Source: an uncultured Faecalibacterium sp. (lineage in GTDB: Bacteria > Bacillota > Clostridia > Oscillospirales > Ruminococcaceae). From it: a stretch of 6,095 nt of DNA. Shown here piece after piece: positions 1 to 6,095 of the stretch (positions within the stretch are counted from its first letter, which is position 1; the number at the start of each line of letters is the position of its first letter). Location of the stretch: contig CAKSWQ010000066.1 of NCBI GenBank assembly GCA_934512105.1, positions 1 to 6,095 of the forward strand, written 5' to 3'. The position numbers were made by a program, and so were the translations under genes. The notes beneath the pieces are model-generated. The model was given only the letters and a program-made list of their open reading frames with translations, was not told where the DNA came from and ran no database searches.

Positions 1-807
1 CGCAAGACCATCGAGCAGATCCGCAAGCACAAGCGCAAGATGAACATCGTGAGCCGCGGCGGCTCTCTGGTGTTTGCATGGATGAGCATGACCGGCAACG
101 AGAACCCCTTCTACGAGCATTTTGACGAGATCTGCGAGATCTGCGCCGAGCATGACGTAACCATCTCTCTGGGCGACGCCTGCCGCCCCGGCTGTCTGGC
201 TGACGCTACTGATGTGTGCCAGATCGAAGAGCTGGTACGTCTGGGCGAGCTGACCAAGCGTGCATGGACGCACAACGTGCAGGTGATGGTAGAAGGCCCC
301 GGCCATGTGCCTCTGAATCAGGTCGCCGCCAACATGGAGGTGCAGAAGAGCATCTGCATGGGCGCGCCCTTCTATGTGTTGGGACCTCTGGTCACCGATA
401 TCGCCCCCGGCTACGACCACATCACCGCTGCCATCGGCGGCGCAGTGGCAGCCGCCAGCGGTGCGGCCTTCCTGTGCTATGTGACCCCCGCCGAGCATCT
501 GGCACTGCCCAATGTGGAGGACGTAAAGCAGGGCATCGTGGCCTCCAAGATCGCCGCCCACGCCGCCGACATTGCCAAGGGCATCCCCCATGCCCGGGAC
601 ATTGACGACAAGATGGGCGATGCCCGCCGCGTACTGGACTGGGATGCACAGTTCGCCTGCGCGCTGGACCCCGAGACCGCCAAGGCCATCCGTGACGCCC
701 GCCTGCCCGAGGATGACCACAGCGACACCTGCAGTATGTGCGGCAAGTTCTGCGCCGTGCGCAGCATGAATAAGGCGCTGGCCGGTGAATACATCGATAT
801 TCTGTAA
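1..807 (+). CDS. thiC: Phosphomethylpyrimidine synthase ThiC, C-terminal part (5' end outside window)
   Basis: ThiC is a non-canonical radical-SAM enzyme that converts aminoimidazole ribotide into HMP phosphate, the pyrimidine half of thiamine. The frame is open from base 1, so the gene starts upstream. 268 codons are visible, and roughly 160-170 N-terminal residues should be missing if it has the usual ~430-residue clostridial length. Visible family blocks, in order, are [49 protein letters not shown] and [13 protein letters not shown]. The histidines in EGPGH (304-306) and PAEH (496-498) lie 64 residues apart, which matches my memory of the zinc ligands in solved ThiC structures. The C-terminal cluster motif is CSMCGKFC (730-753), so CX2CX3C and not the CX2CX4C of longer ThiC proteins. 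The related 5-hydroxybenzimidazole synthases (BzaA/B/F) are an alternative, but nothing in the window points to cobamide synthesis. The gene is followed closely by its own terminator. Any TPP riboswitch would lie upstream, out of view. Confidence 0.95.
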   Translation, partial: RKTIEQIRKHKRKMNIVSRGGSLVFAWMSMTGNENPFYEHFDEICEICAEHDVTISLGDACRPGCLADATDVCQIEELVRLGELTKRAWTHNVQVMVEGPGHVPLNQVAANMEVQKSICMGAPFYVLGPLVTDIAPGYDHITAAIGGAVAAASGAAFLCYVTPAEHLALPNVEDVKQGIVASKIAAHAADIAKGIPHARDIDDKMGDARRVLDWDAQFACALDPETAKAIRDARLPEDDHSDTCSMCGKFCAVRSMNKALAGEYIDIL

Positions 808-840
808 GCTATTCCCGCGCTGAAAGGCGCTTCTTCCTCC

Positions 841-876
841 GGGACTGCTGCACAAACCGTGCGGCAGTCCCTTTTT
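841..876 (+). terminator. Intrinsic terminator of thiC
   Basis: The arms GGGACTGC (841-848) and GCAGTCCC (864-871) pair perfectly. They are continued by a T-G wobble and a second 4-bp stem, GCAC (850-853) with GTGC (859-862), around the loop AAACC. A run of five T (872-876) follows at once. The hairpin begins 33 bases after the thiC stop, so thiC is the last gene of its transcript and agcS is transcribed separately. Confidence 0.9.
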
Positions 877-992
877 GTGGGACGATTTAAATGCCCTCCG
901 CTGCCGGGTTGCGGCACATTCAGTGGAATTATTATTTTGCATTTGCCGCACTTCGTTCAGTTTGGTCAATCCATTCTATCAATATTTTAGAT

Positions 993-1021
993 TTTACAAT
1001 TCTTCTGTGCTGTACTATAAT
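993..1021 (+). promoter_or_regulatory. Sigma-A-type promoter for agcS
   Basis: TTTACA at 993-998 (5 of 6 to TTGACA) is followed by a 17-base spacer and a perfect TATAAT at 1016-1021. The predicted transcription start is near 1028, giving a leader of about 37 bases before the TTG start codon. It sits in a clearly AT-rich block (about 930-1050) between GC-rich genes. The remaining gap (877-992) holds no gene I can support. It contains only a weak 5-bp inverted repeat, TGCCG/CGGCA, near 902-916. I see no convincing operator. Confidence 0.85.
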
Positions 1022-1050
1022 GAAGTAGCAACTTTATTACTCAAAAGTAC

Positions 1051-1056
1051 AGGAGG
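1051..1056 (+). promoter_or_regulatory. Ribosome binding site of agcS
   Basis: AGGAGG lies 8 bases upstream of the TTG at 1065. This perfect Shine-Dalgarno sequence at ideal spacing decides the unusual TTG start; no ATG or GTG is better placed. Confidence 0.9.
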
Positions 1057-1064
1057 CTGTTTTC

Positions 1065-2450
1065 TTGATAGTTGATCTGATCGAAGCGCTTTACCGCCTG
1101 CTGTGGGGCGATTTATTCACCCTGCCGGTGGCAGGTGGTATTGGCATCTCCTTTATGGTGGTGCTGCTGTTTGCAGCCGGTATCGGCTTTACCCTGCGCA
1201 CAAGGCTGCTGCCAGTGCGCCTGTTCCGGGATATGATCGGCGCAGTATGCGAAAAAAAGCAGGCTGCGGGCGGGCTTTCCTCCTTCCAGACACTGGTCAT
1301 CTCCACCGCCACCCGGGTGGGCATGGGCAACCTTGTGGGCGTGGTGGCCGCTGTTTCGGCGGGCGGCGCGGGCGCGGTGTTCTGGATGTGGATCACTGCG
1401 CTGCTGGGCGCTTCCACCTCCTTTGTGGAGTCCACTCTGGCGCAGAAATACCGCGTGCCGGACCCGCTGTATGGCGGCTGGCGGGGCGGCCCGGCCTACT
1501 ACCTCCATGTGCTGGCCGAGCGCAAGCGGGGCAAAAAGCTTCGCCGCTCGGTGTGCGCAGCACTGTTTGCGGTGTCCGGTCTGATCTGCTGGTGCGGCAT
1601 CAGCCAGGTCATCTCCAACTCGGTCAGCTCTGCCTTTGAAAACGCCTTTCACGTCCCGCCACTGGCCACCACCGTAGTGCTCACCCTGCTGGCGGCGCTG
1701 ATCGTGCTGCGCAAGAACGCCACCGTAAAAAGTCTTGACTTCATCGTGCCGGTCATGGCGGTGTGCTACTTTGTCATCACGGTGGGCATTGTGGTGCTGA
1801 ATCTCCGGCAGCTGCCCGCCGTGCTGGCACGCATCTTTGCCGAGGCCTTCGGCCTGCGTCAGGTGGCCGCAGGCGGCTTTGGTGCAGTGCTGATGAACGG
1901 TGTCAAACGCGGGCTGTTCTCCAACGAAGCGGGCAGCGGCTCTGCCCCCTGCGCCGCTGCCGCTGCGGAGTGCGACGATCCGGTAAAGATGGGACTTGTG
2001 CAGGCGCTGGGCGTATTGATCGACACCGTGGTCATTTGCAGCTGCACCGCTTTTCTGATGCTGCTGGTGCCGCAGGACATCACCGCCGGGCTGACCGGCA
2101 TGGATCTTTTGCAGACCGCCATGCAGTACCATCTGGGCAGCTTTGGCATCGTGTTCATTGCGGTGATCTTAGCGCTGTTCAGCTTCTCCACCTTTCTGGG
2201 GGTGCTGTACTACGCCCGGGGCAATGTGGCCTACCTGTGCGGCGACAACTGGTGGAGCCAGACCGCCTACAAGCTGCTGGCGCTGGCCATGCTGTTGGTG
2301 GGCGGCACACAGGCCTACACCGTGGTGTGGGATCTGGGCGATGTGGGCATCGGGCTGATGACCATCTTTAATATGCTGGCGCTCGTTCCCCTTTCCGGCG
2401 AGGCGCTGACCGCCCTGAACGACTACGAAAAGCGCAAGAAAACGAAATAA
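1065..2450 (+). CDS. Sodium:alanine/glycine symporter, AGCS family
   Basis: This is an integral membrane secondary transporter (TC 2.A.25) expected to import alanine and/or glycine with Na+; the exact substrate cannot be read from sequence. Its 461 residues match the usual family length of about 450-500. Family signatures are present in order: LSSFQTLVISTATRVGMGN (71-89), GGAGAVFWMW (100-109), YGGWRGGPAYYL (136-147), GLFSNEAGSGSAP (283-295) and PVKMGLVQALGVLIDTVVIC (306-325). About ten hydrophobic segments are visible, including 23-42, 90-116, 201-215, 226-246, 311-335, 359-383, 401-420 and 427-444, and the protein ends in a short lysine-rich tail. Some positions differ from the commonest forms: the usual GMGSAPN is GSGSAPC here, and the YYGE after the FSFSTFLG segment is YYARG. 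This may mark a divergent subgroup. TTG is taken as start because of the strong ribosome binding site. The gene has its own promoter and a terminator directly after it, so it appears monocistronic. Confidence 0.93.
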   Translation: MIVDLIEALYRLLWGDLFTLPVAGGIGISFMVVLLFAAGIGFTLRTRLLPVRLFRDMIGAVCEKKQAAGGLSSFQTLVISTATRVGMGNLVGVVAAVSAGGAGAVFWMWITALLGASTSFVESTLAQKYRVPDPLYGGWRGGPAYYLHVLAERKRGKKLRRSVCAALFAVSGLICWCGISQVISNSVSSAFENAFHVPPLATTVVLTLLAALIVLRKNATVKSLDFIVPVMAVCYFVITVGIVVLNLRQLPAVLARIFAEAFGLRQVAAGGFGAVLMNGVKRGLFSNEAGSGSAPCAAAAAECDDPVKMGLVQALGVLIDTVVICSCTAFLMLLVPQDITAGLTGMDLLQTAMQYHLGSFGIVFIAVILALFSFSTFLGVLYYARGNVAYLCGDNWWSQTAYKLLALAMLLVGGTQAYTVVWDLGDVGIGLMTIFNMLALVPLSGEALTALNDYEKRKKTK

Positions 2451-2451
2451 G

Positions 2452-2504
2452 ATCACAAAAACGGGCTGCTGCACAAAGTTCTGTGCAACAGCCCGTTTTG
2501 TGAT
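2452..2504. terminator. Bidirectional terminator between converging genes
   Basis: A long inverted repeat fills the 66-base gap between agcS (+) and the minus-strand membrane gene. The outer arms are ATCACAAAA (2452-2460) and TTTTGTGAT (2496-2504), and the core stem is CGGGCTG (2462-2468) with CAGCCCG (2489-2495). After a one-base mismatch the inner stem TGCACA/TGTGCA closes a 6-base loop. The core is followed by four T on the + strand and five T on the minus strand, so it can stop transcription in both directions. Confidence 0.9.
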
Positions 2505-2516
2505 ATGCTAAAGTTT

Positions 2517-5222
2517 TCAGCTATGCTGCTTCAGGGCGCAGACGGCGATGCTCAGGGCGCTCCATGCGGCCTGATACATCAGCACCGTGGCGATGGACAG
2601 CTGCCAGATGCTGCCCGCGTAGGTCAGCAGCACTGCAATAAACACCGAGAAGCACACCGACACCAGCTGCACCGTAGTAGCGCTGGTCTCGGCATTCTGT
2701 GCCTGATCTGCGGCCTGCAAACCGCCGGTCAGGCTGGCAAAGCCCCGGTGGTGATACAGGCAGCAGTCGGGCTTTTCCGGGGCAGCATCGGCGGCTTCAA
2801 TGGCCTGACACTGGTCGCCGTCCAGCACGGTGACCATGCCCTCCGGCAGGTGATAGGCCTCGGTGATGTGCCGCGCCGTCAGGCTGGGGTCCTTGCTGGT
2901 GACCAGCAGACGGATGTTCTCCCTTTGCAGGGAGGCAAGACTGCGCGCCACATTGCGTCCGCCCACATAGCGCAGCACGAACATGGCGTGCAGGTTGCCG
3001 GACACCGCCAGATACAAAATTTGCAGTTCGCCGTTTTTGGAGTGCCCATCCTCGTAATCCTGCTCCGGCAGGGTCACGCCCTCCTGCTCCATGTAGCGGC
3101 GGGTTCCGATGAGGATGCGGTTATTGTCGCACCATGCCGAGAAGCCCAGCCCGGTGTGCTGCTCCAGATCCTTGACCGGGAACAGGATATCAGTGCGGTC
3201 CTCGATGATCTGGCTGAACAGCCCGCGCAGGGTGTCGCAGCTCTCGTTCAGCACACTGGCCGCATACAGGATGGCGCGGTCGATGCGGCCGCCTTTGAAG
3301 ATGCGGATATCCTCCAGCGTCACGCTGTCGGCGGTAAACAGGTCATCGGCGTCCAGCTCAATGGTGTCGATGCCGCCCAGTTCCTCAATGGCTGCCCAGC
3401 CGGGCACCACAGCGCCCACAGCGGCAGCAGCTCTTTGCAGCCGCAGTGCCGCCAGACCGGGCACCAGCACCGAGGAAAGGGGCGCGCCCATGCACAGCAC
3501 GGCAGCAGTTGCAGCCACAGCACAGTTGATCCCGCCGCCGAACAGCAGGAAGGCCACACCGCCGAGCACTGCTGCCGCCAGCAGAATATAGGCTACCTTG
3601 CGGGCGCGGCGCTCGCTGGCGTGCTCGCTGAGGCTCTGCTCCACAAAGTCATCGCCGGCGGTCTGCACCGGGCGGCTCAGCAGCACCCACGGGTCCTTCT
3701 GCTCCAGATCCCGGGCGAGGGCGCGGATCAGGTCTTTATCGCGGGTGCGGTAAGCGCCCCGCTGTTCGCCGCCCTCTGCCGCCAGCGCGTAGCCGCCCTG
3801 CACGGCAGCCAGCATCACCCGGCTGCCCACCAGCGCCAGAAACAGCCCCAGCGCCGCCATCCCGGTCAGCAGACCGATGCCCTCGGTGCTGCGGTAGGCG
3901 TTGGCATTCAGCATGGCCACCACCGCTTGCAGCAGGGCTGCCACAGCGGCCAGCGCGGGCATGGTATCCGCACTGGGACGGCCGCGCAGACCGGTCAGAC
4001 CGTCCCGCAGCACCGGGTAGCCCACAAACAGGCTGGCGGCAAACAGCAGCAGATTGGCGGCATAGAACGCCGCCGGGGCAGCGTCCGGGTCCAGCACCGA
4101 AAGCGGCGGCAGCAGACGTTCTGCTGTCAGCCCAAGGTGCAGCAGCACCACAGCCAGAATGCCTGCCAGCACACACCGCAAAGTCAGCTCTGCAGCCATG
4201 TGGTGCAGCTTGTCGGCAGTGGATTCCGGCACTGCCTCCTCGGCAGGGGCAGCTGCTCCTGCTGCGGATTCGTCCTCCGGCTGTACCGGGGTTACGGGGG
4301 CGGCAGCTGCCGGTGCGGGTTCCGTCTCAGCAGGAGCGCCGTCCTGCTCCAGCGGGAGCAGCGGCAGGCTCATGGTATCCTCTTTTTTCGGCTTGCGGGC
4401 AGCGGGCTTTTCGTCCTCTGCCGTGCCGAACATCTGGAAAATTGACTTTTTCTCCGGCTTTTTCGGCAGCGTTTCCGGGTCTGCCGGAGCGCTGGCAAAC
4501 ACCACCGGCGGCAGCTCCTCGGCAGGCTTCTGTGCGGCCTTTGCCGGGGCTTTCTCCGGCTCTGCGGCGGGCTGTGCAGGTGCAGGCTGCACCTTAGGCT
4601 GCGGCGCTGCCTGCACAGGTTTTGCGGGCTGCGGGGCAGGCTTTGCCTTGCCGCTCATTCCATTGAGCATATCCTTCAGTTGCTGCATCTCCCGCTGTTC
4701 CATCTCTTCCTGCGGCAGCAGCGTTTCCGGGGCGTTCTTCGCCTTAGGCTGCTTTTTGGGGGCAGCAGCAGGCTGCGGCTCCGGCTGGGGCGCAGGCTTT
4801 TCCGGCTTCAGCTGCACAGCAGCAGCCTTGGGTGCAGGCACCGGCTCTGCCGGGACGGCCTTAGCAGGCTCTGTACGGGCGGGCTGCATCGGCATTACCG
4901 GAACAGGATCTGCAGTGCGCAGCTCCAGCGCCATGTCCTCCTGCTCCGGCTGCACCGGCTTTGCATCTGCCCCCAGCAGGATCTCGCCGGTGGGGATCTC
5001 CAGCACCGGCTGTGCCAGGGCAGCCGTCTCTGCTTTATCGTGGCCGAACAGCTTGCCCAGCAGCCCGGCCTTGGGCTTTTCCTCCACCGGGGCAGGCTCG
5101 TCCCGGCGGGTCATCTCCTCAGGCAGATCGATCACACTGGTGCTGAAAAAGTTGCGGAACCGCTCTTCTGCCGAGAGTTCCCCCGCCTGCTTGCCCTTGC
5201 GTTCATTTTTATTGTTCGGCAT
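2517..5222 (-). CDS. P1B-type ATPase-like membrane pseudoenzyme with long disordered N-terminal tail
   Basis: This is a 901-residue protein of unknown function. Residues 1 to about 340 are low-complexity, rich in Pro, Ala, Lys, Glu and Gln, and probably disordered and cytosolic. Four hydrophobic segments follow (346-365, 386-405, 421-438, 449-472), then a ~70-residue loop (473-542), two segments (543-561, 565-593), a ~255-residue cytosolic part, and two final segments (849-869, 872-897). This is the layout of heavy-metal P-type ATPases. Aligned by eye, GIDTIELDADDLFT (617-630) falls where VVFDKTGTLT should be: Asp624 is kept, but KTGTLT becomes ADDLFT. TSKD (775-778) sits at the TGDN position. 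GLGF (691-694) resembles the nucleotide-domain GxG. The CPC motif is replaced by CMGAPL (577-582), and the TGE, HP and GDGxND motifs are absent. Metal pumping is therefore unlikely. ATG at 5222 is preferred over an in-frame GTG at 5237 because GGGAGGG lies just upstream of the ATG and overlaps the GTG. It is probably co-transcribed with the upstream rlmB. The frame is intact throughout. Confidence 0.72.
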   Translation of the reverse strand: MPNNKNERKGKQAGELSAEERFRNFFSTSVIDLPEEMTRRDEPAPVEEKPKAGLLGKLFGHDKAETAALAQPVLEIPTGEILLGADAKPVQPEQEDMALELRTADPVPVMPMQPARTEPAKAVPAEPVPAPKAAAVQLKPEKPAPQPEPQPAAAPKKQPKAKNAPETLLPQEEMEQREMQQLKDMLNGMSGKAKPAPQPAKPVQAAPQPKVQPAPAQPAAEPEKAPAKAAQKPAEELPPVVFASAPADPETLPKKPEKKSIFQMFGTAEDEKPAARKPKKEDTMSLPLLPLEQDGAPAETEPAPAAAAPVTPVQPEDESAAGAAAPAEEAVPESTADKLHHMAAELTLRCVLAGILAVVLLHLGLTAERLLPPLSVLDPDAAPAAFYAANLLLFAASLFVGYPVLRDGLTGLRGRPSADTMPALAAVAALLQAVVAMLNANAYRSTEGIGLLTGMAALGLFLALVGSRVMLAAVQGGYALAAEGGEQRGAYRTRDKDLIRALARDLEQKDPWVLLSRPVQTAGDDFVEQSLSEHASERRARKVAYILLAAAVLGGVAFLLFGGGINCAVAATAAVLCMGAPLSSVLVPGLAALRLQRAAAAVGAVVPGWAAIEELGGIDTIELDADDLFTADSVTLEDIRIFKGGRIDRAILYAASVLNESCDTLRGLFSQIIEDRTDILFPVKDLEQHTGLGFSAWCDNNRILIGTRRYMEQEGVTLPEQDYEDGHSKNGELQILYLAVSGNLHAMFVLRYVGGRNVARSLASLQRENIRLLVTSKDPSLTARHITEAYHLPEGMVTVLDGDQCQAIEAADAAPEKPDCCLYHHRGFASLTGGLQAADQAQNAETSATTVQLVSVCFSVFIAVLLTYAGSIWQLSIATVLMYQAAWSALSIAVCALKQHS

Positions 5223-5228
5223 CCTTGT

Positions 5229-5235
5229 CCCTCCC
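5229..5235 (-). promoter_or_regulatory. Ribosome binding site of the P-type ATPase-like gene
   Basis: On the minus strand GGGAGGG ends 6 bases before the ATG at 5222-5220. Its first base belongs to an in-frame GTG codon (5237-5235), so that GTG cannot use this site. This places the start at the ATG and gives 901 residues, not 906. Confidence 0.85.
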
Positions 5236-5264
5236 ACTGTTCTGGATGGAGTTTACCGCTTGTT

Positions 5265-6071
5265 TTATTCTTCTACGGCGCGCTGCGACTGGATCTCGTA
5301 CAGGATGATGCCAGCCGCCACCGAAACGTTATAGCTGTCCACGCCGGTGCCGGGCGCAGCCATATCCAGCCGCACCACGCCGTCACACAGCTTCTTGACC
5401 AGCTGGGATACCCCGCTGCCCTCGCTGCCCAGTACCAGCGCGATGGGACCGGTCAGGTTATTTTTGCGCAGAGATACGCCGTCCATGTCGGCGCAGTAGA
5501 CGAACACGCCCTGCTCCTTCAGGCGGCGGATAGTCTCGCCGATGTTGGCCACACGCGCCACCGGCAGACGCTCGGCAGCGCCTGCGCTGGACTTGATGAC
5601 GGTGGGGGTAACAGATGCGCCGCCCCGCTTGGGGATGACGATGCCGTGGGCGCCACACAGCAGTGCGCTGCGCATAACTGCGCCCAGATTGTGGGGGTCC
5701 TCAATGCCATCGCTCAGCACCAGAAAAGGCGGCTCGCCCTTAGCTTTGGCTGCGGCCAGCAGATCCTCCACGGTCGCGTACTCGATCTCACTGGCAAAGG
5801 CCGCCACGCCCTGATGGCTCTCGGTGCCGGTCATCAGGCGCAGCTTGTTGGGGTGCACCCGCTTGACCGTTGCACCGGCCTCTTTGGCCAGTGCTGTATA
5901 GTATGCCGCCACTGCCGGGGCCATCCCCTCGGCAATAAGCACGGTGTCCACACCGGAGCCGCTCTTGAGCAGCTCGGTCACCGGATTTTTGCCGTAGATC
6001 AGGCTCTCATTTTTCTGTTGCGGCTGCTCTGCATCGCGGCGCGGACGGCGCGGCTGGTTACGTTCTTCCAT
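5265..6071 (-). CDS. rlmB: TrmH/SpoU-family 23S rRNA 2'-O-ribose methyltransferase (RlmB-like)
   Basis: This SPOUT-class methyltransferase uses S-adenosylmethionine to methylate a ribose 2'-hydroxyl. By family resemblance the substrate is 23S rRNA (Gm2251 in E. coli numbering), though closely related paralogues act on other rRNA or tRNA sites. The 268-residue length is typical. A basic, flexible N-terminus (1-22) leads to the substrate-binding domain with IYGKNPV (25-31) and HQGVAAF (86-92). The catalytic domain follows with motif 1 NLGAVMRSA (128-136, including Asn128 and Arg134), motif 2 LVLGSEGSGV (212-221) and motif 3 DSYNVSVAAGIILYE (245-259), which forms the trefoil-knot SAM site. Motif 3 has SYN where SLN is commonest. 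The start ATG is supported by AAGGAG (6082-6087) 10 bases upstream. The stop is 42 bases before the next gene on the same strand with no hairpin between, which suggests an operon. The promoter would lie beyond the window. Confidence 0.93.
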   Translation of the reverse strand: MEERNQPRRPRRDAEQPQQKNESLIYGKNPVTELLKSGSGVDTVLIAEGMAPAVAAYYTALAKEAGATVKRVHPNKLRLMTGTESHQGVAAFASEIEYATVEDLLAAAKAKGEPPFLVLSDGIEDPHNLGAVMRSALLCGAHGIVIPKRGGASVTPTVIKSSAGAAERLPVARVANIGETIRRLKEQGVFVYCADMDGVSLRKNNLTGPIALVLGSEGSGVSQLVKKLCDGVVRLDMAAPGTGVDSYNVSVAAGIILYEIQSQRAVEE

Positions 6072-6081
6072 CTTTTTTATG

Positions 6082-6087
6082 CTCCTT
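6082..6087 (-). promoter_or_regulatory. Ribosome binding site of rlmB
   Basis: On the minus strand AAGGAG lies 10 bases upstream of the ATG at 6071, separated from it by an A-rich spacer. It supports the chosen start. Only 8 more bases of upstream sequence are visible. Confidence 0.75.
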
Positions 6088-6095
6088 CCGTTCCG

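Noticed and set aside
1031..1052. Short AGTA/TACT inverted repeats downstream of the agcS -10 as a possible operator
   Set aside because: The arms are only 4 bases in AT-rich sequence, which is expected by chance.
875..1075. Small 66-codon + strand open frame in the thiC-agcS gap
   Set aside because: It begins directly after the thiC terminator T-run, upstream of the only good promoter, lacks a ribosome binding site and overlaps the agcS start.
1113..2132. 339-codon minus-strand open frame inside agcS
   Set aside because: It is a shadow of the clearly identified symporter, His/Gln-rich with no family resemblance.
2505..4445. 646-codon open frame on the + strand, antisense to the ATPase-like gene
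   Set aside because: Its translation is Gln/His/Gly/Ala-rich with no recognisable domain. It starts inside the terminator with no ribosome binding site and mirrors the GC-rich codon pattern of the minus-strand gene, which has the convincing membrane and P-domain features.
4425..5159. QLKDML and LGKLF in the tail as sliding-clamp binding motifs
   Set aside because: They only loosely resemble the clamp consensus, and a membrane protein with no replication context gives no support.
2517..5222. Reading the minus-strand gene as a working copper/zinc/cadmium export ATPase
   Set aside because: CPC, TGE, HP and GDGxND are all missing and DKTGT is altered, so only the fold resemblance is claimed.
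4159..5334. 391-codon Ser/Gly/Ala-rich open frame on the + strand
   Set aside because: It is the complement of the Pro/Ala/Lys-rich tail. The composition follows from that low-complexity coding sequence, and it runs into rlmB antisense with no start signal.

Overview
This 6.1 kb window is GC-rich and densely coding. It suggests a high-GC Gram-positive gut-type clostridium of the Oscillospiraceae/Ruminococcaceae kind (Faecalibacterium, Gemmiger or Subdoligranulum are plausible). That placement is inferred from the short clostridial-type ThiC, the strong purine-rich ribosome binding sites (AGGAGG, GGGAGGG), a TTG start, the consensus sigma-A promoter and overall base composition. No marker gene proves it. 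I see no mobile element, CRISPR array, rRNA or tRNA.

Layout: (1) On the + strand, 1-807 is the C-terminal part of thiC (HMP-phosphate synthase, thiamine pyrimidine branch), cut by the window edge and followed by a strong intrinsic terminator (841-876). (2) An AT-rich gap carries a near-consensus promoter (TTTACA, 17 bp, TATAAT) that drives a single-gene unit at 1065-2450, a sodium:alanine/glycine symporter of the AGCS family. (3) A long two-way terminator hairpin (2452-2504) separates this from the converging minus-strand genes. (4) On the minus strand, rlmB/trmH-type rRNA 2'-O-methyltransferase (5265-6071) is followed after 42 bp by a 901-residue gene (2517-5222). I read this gene as a P1B-type ATPase-like membrane protein that has lost almost all catalytic motifs and carries a roughly 340-residue Pro/Ala/Lys/Glu-rich N-terminal tail.

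The thiC, agcS and rlmB genes are ordinary housekeeping or transport genes with no evident functional link. The item most worth attention is the 901-residue protein. Its membrane topology (4 + 2 + 2 segments) and the order of its cytosolic blocks follow heavy-metal P-type ATPases. However, the CPC membrane motif, the actuator TGE motif, the KTGTLT part of the phosphorylation motif, the HP motif and the GDGxND hinge are missing or replaced, while the reading frame is intact and well initiated. It looks like a maintained pseudoenzyme with a long flexible cytosolic tether, not a decaying gene.
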